Assembly: GCA_016165875.1 (NCBI GenBank)
Contig: JABBOT010000008.1
Location: 449,001-513,000 of the forward strand
DNA: 64,000 nucleotides
Direction: 5' to 3'
From: Acanthopleura granulata
Taxonomy: Eukaryota > Mollusca > Polyplacophora > Chitonida > Chitonidae
The notes beneath the pieces are model-generated. The model was not told the DNA's origin, searched no databases, and saw nothing but the letters and a program-made list of their open reading frames with translations. The position numbers were made by a program, and so were the translations under genes. This document shows positions 1 through 11,400 of this stretch, piece by piece. The number at the start of each line of letters is the position of its first letter. Positions within the stretch are counted from its first letter, which is position 1.

Positions 1-1
1 T

Positions 2-2408
2 CATAATGCAGGTGTGGTGTCAAACAACTTGTTTCAGACAGCTTCAGGGAAGACTGTTTCGGTGTCTGATAGAGCATTAGAGTTGGCAAGGATTTCATTG
101 AAAGAGGACCTGGTAATGGAATGTAACAGGGCTGAAAGAGAAGTTGGAAATCAGGATTTCAGTAGTATTTTCCAGACTGCTTCTGGCAAGGCTGTTGCTG
201 TCTCTGAAAAAGCCTTGAAAAACGCTAAAACAAACTTACAAGAAACAAGCTCCGAAACATTTGCCAGTTTGGAGGAAGTTTATAAACTAAATGTAGACAA
301 TGCAGAGTGTGATTTGTCAATAGGCAGTATGTTTCAATCTGCCACTGGTAAAGGTATTAAAATTTCTGAGCAATACTTAAAGGCAGCGAGGGCTCCTCTG
401 TCTGACAGTGGAGATAAGCTAACTGTAGGTGAGGATCAGGTGAAGAATCTGAACAGTTATCATTCTGGTAAAACCCAGGACATCTGCTTGTTCCAAACAG
501 CATCTGGAAAGGGCATGAGGATTTCAGAGCAAGCCTTAGCAGAAGCAAAAGCTCATCTTGGTGGAACAGAAGATGATACAGATGGAAACTTGATAACTAC
601 GCCATTGACATCAAAGAGACAAGGTACCAGAACAGGTGCATCTGAAAATGCTCAGGGCTGTAGCTTGTTCCAAACAGCATTGGGGAATAATGTTAGCATT
701 TCTGAAAAGGCAATATTTGAAACAAAACCCAGTCTTTGTGGAACAGAAAATAATACCGGAGAGTTGGTCACCCAACTAGTGAGCCAGAGTACAAACAGAG
801 ATGCATTGGATGTAGGTCAAGGCTGCGGCTTGTTCCAAACAGCATCAGGGAAAAATGTTGGCATTTCTGAGAAAGCTTTGTTTGAAGCAAAAGCTCATCT
901 GTCCGACAGGGGAGACAGTATGGGATTGGGTGAGGCACAAGCTTCCAGTTTGGTCCAAACAGCTTCAGGGAAAAATGTTGGCATTTCTGAGAAGGCATTG
1001 TTTGAAGCAAAGGCCTGTCTTTGTGAAGCAAAAAGTGATGTGAAAGAAAAGTTGGTAACCATACCATCAGAAGCAAAAGGCCAGAATACAAACAGAAATG
1101 TGCCTGGTGAAGTTCAAGATCGCACCTTGTTCCAAACAGCATCAGGGGAAAATGTAAGCATTTCTGAGAAAGCTTTGTTGGAAGCAAAAGCCCATCTTTC
1201 TGAAGGGGTAGGTGGAATAGAAGAAATACCAGAAATTAAACTGTTACCATTGAAGAGTCCAAGTACAAACAGAGCTGTATCAAGGAAAGTTATAGGTAGT
1301 ACCTTATTCCAGACAGCATCAGGGAAAAATGTTGGCATTTCTGAGAAAGCTTTGTTGGAAGCAAAAGCTCATCTCTACGAGAACGAATGTGGAATAAATA
1401 TGGAATCATCAACCACATCACCACAAAATCTGTCCAACTCTGAAAAGGTGCAATCACTAAAGCAACGTGGTGGCTTCTTTCAAACAGCTTCAGGAAAAGA
1501 TGTAAACATTTCCGAGAAAGCCTTGATGGAAGCAAGAGCTCATCTGTCTGACAGGGGAGACAGTATGGGATTGGGTGAGTCACAAGCTTCCAGTTTGTTC
1601 CAAACAGCTTCAGGGAAAAATGTTGGCATTTCTGAGAAGGCATTGTTTGAAGCAAAGGCCTGTCTTTGTGAAGCAAAAAGTGATGTGAAAGAAAAGTTGG
1701 TAACCAAACCATCAGACGTAAAAGGCCAGAATACAAACAGAAATGTGCCTGGTGAAGTTCAAGATCACACCTTGTTCCAAACAGCATCAGGGAAAGGGGT
1801 CAGTGTTTCTCAAAAAGCTCTACTGGAGGCAAGAACACACTTGTCTGATCCTGAAGACATGCAAGGAGGCCCAGTTAAATATTTGGCTTCAAGTAGAACC
1901 AAGGAACAAGATGTTCGGGTAGAAAACAGTAGCTCGTTTCAGATTGCCTCTGGAAATTCTGTTTCAATCTCTGTGAAGGCATTTAAAGAAACAAAACGTA
2001 ACCTGGACCAAAATGAGGAAAATGCACAAGATGTACAGCTTTGCAAGTCAAACATGAATAAAAGCATGCAAGAGAAGAAGCAATCTCCATCTCCTGGAGG
2101 TTATATTTTTCAGACCAGTTCTGGCAGGCCTATCAGTTTATCAGATCACCCTGTAACTGATGCAAGAAAGTCAATAGAAAGTAATAATCCTGAACAAAAC
2201 ACCACATCTACCTTAACAGTAAATCCAAGTGGTACTTGTCATTCAAAAACACCTGTGATTTTCAAAGCAAAGCTTGCAGGAATCATATATAAACCACATT
2301 CCCCACATTCTACGTCAGGCCAAACATCAGCCCCAACAACAACAAACACAGATATTTCCAATGAAGGGCAGTCAGAGGACTATGAGATTCAGAAACATTC
2401 CAGTAATG
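2..2408 (+). CDS. BRCA2: BRCA2 BRC-repeat exon (5' cut by window edge)
   Basis: Open from the window edge, this exon carries 14 BRC-type repeats of the form FQTASGKxVxISEKAL...AKAHL. The leading Phe codons are at 32, 170, 332, 491, 668, 833, (Val at 953), 1130, 1307, 1478, 1598, 1775, 1937 and 2108. Spacing is 40-59 residues. BRC repeats bind RAD51 through FxxA, and human BRCA2 has eight. Repeats 6-7 and 10-11 belong to a recent internal duplication offset by 645 bp. The exon ends at a GTAAGT donor in phase 1. The open frame continues past it to 2467, but that is intron. Confidence 0.95.
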
Positions 2409-5400
2409 GTAAGTACTATTGTAGGAATAATTCTGTTTTATTCTGCAGAAAGCTGAAAGGTGTATAAAAAAAACTGAAGAACAAAGAAGTTTATTGTATG
2501 GGTGTGGGAAAATTTTATTTTTGAAATGAGAAACTGCGCACAACTTTTATTGTGAACTAAAAGCAGTATGTCATCTCTTACTGTGTAGAGGTGTATACCA
2601 TTGCCATTCACAGTACACAGTTTTGTATTCAGTGCTAACCAGTAAGTACATCATATTTTAGAAATGGTGTGCTTAAAAAAACTGTAGAATATACCCTGGT
2701 ATAGTGGTATGAGAAGACTGAAGACAAAACCTCTTGACCAACCAGATGCCATGTTGAAATCCAGCTTCCTTTGGTGTGTGTGTGTTTGTGCCTTTTAATA
2801 TTAAAGTTCTCCACTTCTGTGGCAACAGCCAAGTTTTGTCCTCTCATAAAGGGTGCACAATCCTGTTCTTGGAAAGGGAACATTCAATGTTCTCAGACTT
2901 TAAGTGACAATAAGTGATCAGTGATGCTGTCTTGTGTGGTGTTGCATGACGTTTCCACCATATCACAGTAATCCACAAGCATAGTGGGTGGTCATGCTTG
3001 TTATTGTAATGTTTTTGTAGATGTCAACTTAGTCACCAGAAATGGTGGAAACTCCATCTACAGGCGCAGTCCAAAATTCTCAACCCCAGAAGGTCAGTAC
3101 ATTTCTGAATTTCGCAAAGAGCTTATTGTGGAAGACAGTATTCAGATATATAGACCTAAGTTGTGTCAGTTTGCCTCATTTTTGTTGTTTGCAGACATTA
3201 GTACAAGTAGATGTATTTGTGAGTTCCTTTAAAGCCTCTCCCTGTAGACTGTTTTACTTGTTGAATCTTGCAATCTATGGATTATCTGCTGCTTTGTGTC
3301 TAAAACAGAAGTTGCTGCTCATAGAAGGGAAGTTTCCCTGGCTCTTTATTCTGTTTTCTATGACCCACAACCTTCAGTTTTGTCAGATAAGGGAAATAAT
3401 CGTGGGACTGGTGTAAAATGAATCATAAATCATAAGACATTTGTATATGCAGATCTTCTGTTTCCTACAGCCTCATTTAGAGACAGTTCTTACCGCAGAG
3501 GTCATGAGTTTCACCCACGTCACTGTTCAGAACGTGATACACGGTAAAGTTTTTCTATTGCCATAATTTTTATACGCCGTTTTCAGTTGTTGAAGCATTG
3601 AAATCAAACTTGGATGAACCTGTTGTATAACCAGGGTATGCTTTGTACCTGATACATACTACTTCCGCATTCATATTTGGCCATGATTCCCAATGTTCTA
3701 TACTATTTTATACAAGCATGAACTGAAATTTTTGTTCTTGTTGATAAGTGTAATGTCTCTAAATAAGCTAAACCTAGTGAAAACACAGAAAATCAAAATC
3801 AACGAAAAAAAAAATGGAAAGTATTTCTTAAGGGTATATAATGTGTTTATACCATAATACCATATCCTAATCGTATTGATTTACGTTCAGGTCCTCGGTC
3901 ATCAGCACAGTTATCCCAGGTAGCACAAGCAAGACACCGTTGCCTCCAACACAGGCAGTATCTTCCTTCAAAACCCCTTATAAAGCAGGCAGACCCCCAG
4001 AAAATCTGTATTCAAACCCCAGCAATACCACCACGAACTCCAGCACGTTTGATTTAGTATCTGGATTCAGTCCCTTTGTCAGTGGAGCTGGAGGAGCCTC
4101 AGTGGGTACCCATGGGTCACCGCAGTTGACCTCTACAAGGACAAAGGTTATGACCTCTTCATCAAAACATGTTCCTGATTGTTCTGGAGACAATTTGACT
4201 GAAAGTGACATTGTTAAGACACAGTCATCGCAGAGTTGTGCAAGTACTGAGCTGGGCAATGATGATGACAGAACTTGGGAGGCTGTCTCAAGGTGTGAGC
4301 GGCAGGAAGATGCCATTGCGGGCCTCCAGATGGCAAGACTGCAACAGGACAAGGTCATTTCTCAGAAGAAACGAAGAACCGTTCGACCCTGTGCAGGAAA
4401 ACTGATGACCTTGAAAAAGAACACGCCCTCAGAGCAGAGACTGAAGTTGTCAGAGGTTATGGGGAGCAGAGCAGTGGAGAGTATGGCTAAATCTAGGAAA
4501 TTACAGGTGACATTGTTCTCTATTATCAGATCATCCTATGAAATCTATCTACACATCTCTTCAATTTTAAAAATCCATGTTGTGTCTGCCATACTGAACT
4601 GTGGCTTATTGAGGCATGGTGTGAAACATTTGTGTAGAAGTAAAGAAGTAGAGTGAAATGCATGCACTGGCTAATTATCAGTTGGACTGGTTACTTTATG
4701 TTGAAACGAATCTGTTTGTGACATTCATAACCTAACGACGTCCAAAGCAACAATGCCAAAGCCCTTATGTATGCTTTTTTATTCCCTTTCCAGGCTATGT
4801 CCTCATCAGTGTCAACTGTAACCTCTAAATCAGCGGAGGACTTCCGCTTTGATCTCACTGCTCACTATGGCACTGAGCTCCTGAAGCAGGGCAGTGGTGT
4901 GATACTGGGGGATGGAATCAAGCTTCTCCCCGCAGATGACTGCTCTGCGGGCAAGGCCGAGTTTTACAGGTAAATCTTCACTGAGTGAAATACATTTTTA
5001 CTGATCATTAAGAAAATTCCTTTTCCATCTTATCATTTACGTGTAGTCAGTTTTTACTTGGTGCAAGGAAGTTCAGAAGGCCCTACACATTAGTAGAGAA
5101 GTACATGTACATGTCATGGATGAGTTGCGTCTTCAAACAGCATTGGCCTCCTGTGTATTGGCCTGTCTATGTAATAAAAACATTGGTGCTATAAATTTGG
5201 TGAGGGGGAGCCTCCGTGGCTCAGTTGATTAGCATGCTAGCGCAGCGCAATGACCCAGACACCTCCCACCAATGTGGTCACTGTGAGTTCAAGACCACCT
5301 CATGCTGGCTTCCTCTCCGACCCTGTGTGGGAAGGCCTGCCAGCAACCTGCTGATGGTCGTGAGTTTTCCCCAGGCTCTGTCTGGTTTCCTTCGACTCTA

Positions 5401-8400
5401 ATGCTGGTCGCTGTCATATAAGTGAAATATTCTTGAAACACCAATCAAATAAATAAATCAAATATAAATTTGTGTATATAACTTTGAATGTTATATAGTG
5501 TATTTTTGGTATTGCTCTGTCCAAGAGATGACAATCAGTCCACAAACAATGATGTACCAAGTTCAACTTGCATACTTCTGTCAGATAATGTAACGTGGGT
5601 AATACTAGGACTGGATTATCCGTCATGCCTTGGTAATGATTCAAAGTAATGCTGGGTCTATCCAGCAGTCAGCCATAACCTACAGATTTAACGGCTTCAC
5701 CCAGTCAGAATGGAAGCCCATTGCAAATAATTCACATTGCTTTAAAATTTACACATTTATTCACCTGCTTGTATGATACTCGTTTTTTTTTTTATACCAG
5801 CACAGTATTTGAAGAATTTTTTTCTTTCAGGAATTTGAAATAAGACAATATTATGTATTTCAATCCTTTGCTCCGTCTAATGGCATTACCTGTTATTCAG
5901 CCTGTCATGATGAGCGTATCCTGAGGTTCTGAAACTTTTGTTGGAAACATGTACAAGTCAACACTTAAAACCTAGGGCAAGCAAGTCGTACATGTAACAG
6001 GAATTTATACATGTGGAATCAGTGCATGCTTTAAATGGCTTTTGTAGAATAAGAGCTGGGAAGTACAAATATCTGCATACAATATGTAGGACTGTTACAG
6101 ATATGACTGTGGCTTGCTAAGTAACATGTCCCAGTGTTACCTGATATGTTTGAGGGTTATCCTATTTGCCTCCAGGATTGGGTTGAGTTACTGGCATCAA
6201 CCTTATTGGCCTTTCAGCGTTGTCATTCAGTTACATATATACATTGTACCTTTGTTCCACATGTAGTTTGAGAGTCTCACTGGCACGGACACACTTGTCA
6301 CAACAATGCAGTTTATCAAGGTGTGTTTCATGCAATAATGGGCCACAAGCCTGTAGACTGTTGCATTGACTTCTAGATTTTTAAGCGGGGCCTCCATTTC
6401 TGTATGGTTGAGATGGAGGTGCAGAACAGTGACTGAGGAACCTCTCACTAGTGTGGTCGCTGCGAGTTCAGTTCTGGCTCATTCTGGCTGCCTCTCCAGT
6501 CGTGCGTGGTAAAGTCTGCCACTGTGGATGGTCATAGGGTTTCCCCAGGGCTCTACCAGGTTTCCTTCCACTGTAGAACTGGTCTCCGTCATACATGTTT
6601 AATTGACCTACTCTTCGAATTGAATTGAAGTTCTGAAGCTCAGCATAAAACACCAATAAAATAAACAGAAGATTTCTAAGCCTTTAAGGCAGTGGGCCCC
6701 TAACCTATTTCAGACTCATATATACACTATGTAAGGAGTTTACTCCTGGAAAATTATTTTTGTAGCTACAAATAATGTTTTTGGTGGGGGAAGTGGGGAA
6801 GAATCCCTGTTAAAGATGCTCAAACATATATGTATATTGCAGGGCGTTTATAACCCATGAGAATGTGGACCCCAAGTTGATATCTGAGGACTGGCTGTAC
6901 AATCACTATCGCTGGATCGTCTGGAAACTTGCCGCATACGAGGTGCACAGCCCTCACCTGTGGGCAGGAAGGTGGGTTCAACACATGTACAGTGAATGAT
7001 CTAAAATTTCACCCATGACGAACTTGCTTCCTACACCTGATTCTGAGAGTGTTGTTGATCTTTGAAAGGTGTTCTGATGTGACTTTGGAAGGTTTCTTTA
7101 CAAAGAAAAAAGCTTTAGCTCCAAAAAGTGCTCTCTTATGACATTAATTAATCTCTAAAAATGCACTTCTGGTTTGTTTTCATTCAAGGTCATTTATTAG
7201 ATCTGCTTTACAGTTGCTTCCTGTTTTCTTCTTTATAACAGATGTTTGACCCCAGATGTGCTGATGTTACAACTGAAGTACAGATATGACCGGGAAATTG
7301 ACAACTGTCAGAGGTAGACGACATTATAGTTATAGATTAATTCTCTTTTTATCACAGTCTGTTCACCTTGGTACACAAAATATCACAGCATACTTTGGAT
7401 CTTACATTGTGCCATTGAAAGCTTACAAATACATAGGCATGCTCAGAGAGGAATTGTAAAATATTTTTATACGTGTAAATAGATAAAAATGTCAATCGGA
7501 TATTCATACAAACATGCATGAGAAGAACGTTATTAAATGCCAATAAAAGCTAATTGATTTCCATTCTACTGGTTGATTTCACTAGCAAATAGTTAATGAT
7601 ATCATTTCTTACAGATATGCCCTTTCTGGGTAATAATTTGAATTAACACATTTCTAATCAGTCTGTCACACATGCTGCTGTAAAGTGTTGTGCATCTTGA
7701 CTATTGCCCGCCAGTTATTGGTGGTAGACCATTCCCTTTATGAATGCCGAGAACTTTGAGAGAGCGAGGACTGGACAACTGTATGAGTGACCTCCCTTCT
7801 TGAGAAATGCCTGAGTTTTGTAGGTTTAGTATTTTCAGGGAGGTGACTGTCTGTGTAATTTGTGCTAACCGTTTCCCCATCTCATCTGTTAGCTGACAGC
7901 CACTGAGATCCAGCTTCTTGATGTTCTTTGTTAGAATCAGAGAATCACATAGTGCTAGGAAGGCTAACCTTCCCAGTTTGATTTGGGCAACTTTCATAAC
8001 CTGTAAAGTTGGGCACACCTTAAGGCCTTGGACAAGGGTGAAAAATTCTGTATTACCGATTTGGACCTCACTGATATCAAGGAAGGCCAGTCGCTGTGTA
8101 CGACTGAGAAAAGACGCAAGGCGATGTCCACAGACCATGTCAAAGGCTGAGCCACTGATATCTAGATGAGGAAGATTTGGTGGAAGATGACGGAGAACAT
8201 GGCCGACCACTTCAGGATAGGGGCAGTTCCGAAAGCTGAAGGATTCCACGTGTTCCAGGTTAGAACTGGCTGTCTGTAGTCCAGCCCATAGTGCGCCGCT
8301 GTCGCGAGAAGGCATGCTGTATCGACCCTTACCCCGGTCAACATGTACTTGACGAAGGGATACATTGTTCTCGAGAACTGCCCCGAGGAAGCAGGCTGCG

Positions 8401-11400
8401 ATGTTCATAGACAGCCATGTCACCCTCAGCAGTCGTACGTGCTGGTTTTGACCCAGTGCTCGAGCCATCTCCAGCAAGCCATATGTCTGGAACTCGTGCA
8501 GCTTACCCAGACTGATGTCCACCTCAACCACACTCTGGGTCTGTAGGCTGAGGACAATTGATAGCCCTAGAAGAGCATTTTCAGGGAACAGATGGTCGCT
8601 CTTGATGACCATGCAAGGTGGCATAGACCCAGACAGCATTTGGCTTATCTTATCTTTTCTGGTTTCATGCAGAGCTTGCAGACTAGGTGCAAAATCCCTG
8701 AAGTGACCAGAACGCCTGTTTTGCGTTTTTTCATCTTCATTCGTTTCTGTCATGAAGTTTATCCCTCGGATGCTTCTTCTGTTATAGGAGACAAACTCCA
8801 TAAATATTTGGCTGAGTTTTTCTGAGTTTTCACCCAAAGACAATATCCCACAGAGAAACTGTATGCATTGTTGATATCTTGGCAGCTTTAGCAGCTTGTG
8901 ATGGAAAATGTCCTTTGTGAATTCATCGTTCTCCATTTCTGCCAAGTGAAGAGCTGCCAGGAAGTCTCTCCACATAGAACTCTGGTATGCCCAGGTATGG
9001 TGGACACAGACAAAGATGCCAAGTTGGCGAATTGACTCTACTTCAAATCCTGCCATTTCCTCTGAGCTTAGACAGGTGCAGCTGGCCAGCATATGGTTGT
9101 ATGCTCTCTCTTTAAGTTTCTTTAGTGTTTGTTTCATGACTTCTTGCATTTTGCCTGCAGTAGTCAGAAGGCCATTGTCTGTGCAGAAGTGGGCAAGAAG
9201 CATCTGGAAGAAGCTCTGTAGTGCAGAAGTTGTTGTGGAGAGTGTTTCAAGGGAGGGAAGTGTTTCTTCATTATATGCTGCTATTGACATGCACAGGAGA
9301 GGATTCCTCAGTGTTTGTATGACAGACATATTGCCACGCAGACTCGCTATGAATTTATTTAGCGGCTTGTCTTCGATATCAACCAAGTTTGTGTATGTCC
9401 TGATGTTGCGCGCAATGCTGATCTCATGTAGTCCTTGGCAGTATACATAGCTGTGTGCTCTGAATTCCTTGATCTTTGTGCAGGATGGATTTGCCATCAA
9501 CAGAACCGAGCAACCATTGTACAAAGAACCTCGTAAGATATCCTCTACATCACTGTTGGCAAATTCATCCACAAAACTGTCAATGACGAAAAGAATCTTG
9601 TTTGCATTGTTCTCCAGAGCTGAACGAAAGTTTGTCTTACTGACGCGAAATCCGTCTGGGAGAATTTGGCTGTAGATCAGATCTGTGAGACTCTTTCCGT
9701 GGGTGTTTGCGATGTCCAGATAGAGGAGGAGGTCACAGGCGGAGGAGAAGTGGTCTGGAGCGTGTGCCCAGGTGTGAGCCAGCAGCCCACACAGAGTTGT
9801 CTTCCCACAGCCTGAGGCGCCAAACATCACTTTCATTGTGGAGCGCTTGGGGAAACATTCTTCTAGTGACAACTCCTTTCTGTAATCAGATTGAGAATTA
9901 CTCTATTTGACTGTGTTTGGAATTATTGTCAATGCTTAATTACTCATTTCACCTGAAAAATTAATTGGAAAACAGGTGGTGGGTGAAGATAGGGAAAAAT
10001 ATTTCAGCTCCAGGAAGAAGCTCTAAATTGCACTTTTGGGGCATTTTTTACAACAAAAACAATAAATATTGATTTGTAAGATTTTATAAGCTAAGTGGGA
10101 CTGAAATGTTACAATCAAGAATATTAGGCTGATATTCAGAATTCCTACAAATTAATGTTGTGAATAAAAACAGATTTGCCAAGCCTTTTAAGGGGATAAT
10201 TGAGAACATCAGCAACTTACATGTAAATCACAAATATTTCATTTACAAATAAAATGAGTGCTGCATTAGCACTAGTTAAAAATGCTCTTTTGTTAATTCT
10301 AGAAGGCAGTATGAGGTTACCCATGACTGTTGACAATCTGGAGTGGCACATAGCATTTATCTCTTGGCTCGGTCCATTCCTCCCAGAGTAGGGGTGTGAT
10401 GTGACTGTACAAGGTTTTGTATCTCTTGGTGATGATCCCTTTGCAGTAACCGAGAATATCTGCAAATGCAATGGGCTGCCTTACTATTCTAAAAGGTGAC
10501 AAAATATTTTGAGGGAATGAAAACATGAAATGATAAGTCAATGGAAAGACCACCAAGAATGGCTGAAGTTGGGGGAAGATGGACTCTTTGCTCCATTTTA
10601 GAGGATTGAATTAAAACTCAGTAAGCCTTGACAGTAAAACCAGCATTTTAGCGGATTGAAGAGGGTTATTGCCTAACTGAATTGATCGTGTACCTGATTT
10701 GTTGGCCAATCCCTGCTGGTATATTTGGTCCCGAGCTTTCACAATGGTGCTGTGTACTGCAGTATACTTGTCCTTGATGCTTTCACAAAACAACTGCAAA
10801 CATATCATGATATGGCACATGTGTATTGCACATGAATGGGGTGAAACTGTTTTAATGAAACCAGACACAATAGCCCATTTCTTCAAGCTTGGAGATTGTG
10901 CATGTAATTAATGCTTTGATTGGAGAAAAAATAATCAATTCTAAAAGTTGCTTGAAGAGCTGGTAACATTTGCGATTTTAGATGAAAATATTGTAACAGA
11001 CTGAGTGCCCTTAGCAGATAATCAAATTGTGACCATACAATTTGTGATACCACAAGGGGTATATAAAGCCATAATCTAACATGATGACAGTCACTTGCTG
11101 AGGGAGTGCAGAAAGACACATTTTTTCAGTGAAATTTATCCATTACATATATGAAGACCATTTATTTATTTATTTATTGGATTGGTATATTCAAGAATGT
11201 TTTACTTATTCTACTGCAGCCAGCATTATGATGGAAGGAAACTGGGCACAGCCTAGGGAAACCCAGGACCATCCATAGGTAGCTGGCAGTCCTTCCCACT
11301 TATGGTCAAGGGAAAATCGGCAAAAGCTGAGCTTGACATCACAATGGCTGCAAGACCATTGAATACAAGAACAATAAATATGTTGTGTTAAATGTGCAAT

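Larger units (their letters stand above)
4970..6842 (+). other. BRCA2: BRCA2 intron, 1.9 kb
   Basis: Contains two SINE copies (5205, 6385). The remainder is unremarkable AT-rich sequence with no supported exon. Confidence 0.8.

Noticed and set aside
357..1787. Long minus-strand open frames across the BRC exon
   Set aside because: They mirror the repetitive coding strand and repeat with the same period; no independent start, splice or family support.
2409..2467. Continuation of the BRC exon frame to a stop at 2467
   Set aside because: A strong GTAAGT donor at 2409 and a phase-matched next exon at 3021 show this is intron.
5205..5300. tRNA gene
   Set aside because: A- and B-box-like motifs belong to the SINE head; no cloverleaf with matching acceptor stem, and the same head recurs in other SINE copies.
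7918..9910. Several plus-strand open frames opposite the NLR exon
   Set aside because: Shadows of the minus-strand NACHT-LRR coding sequence.
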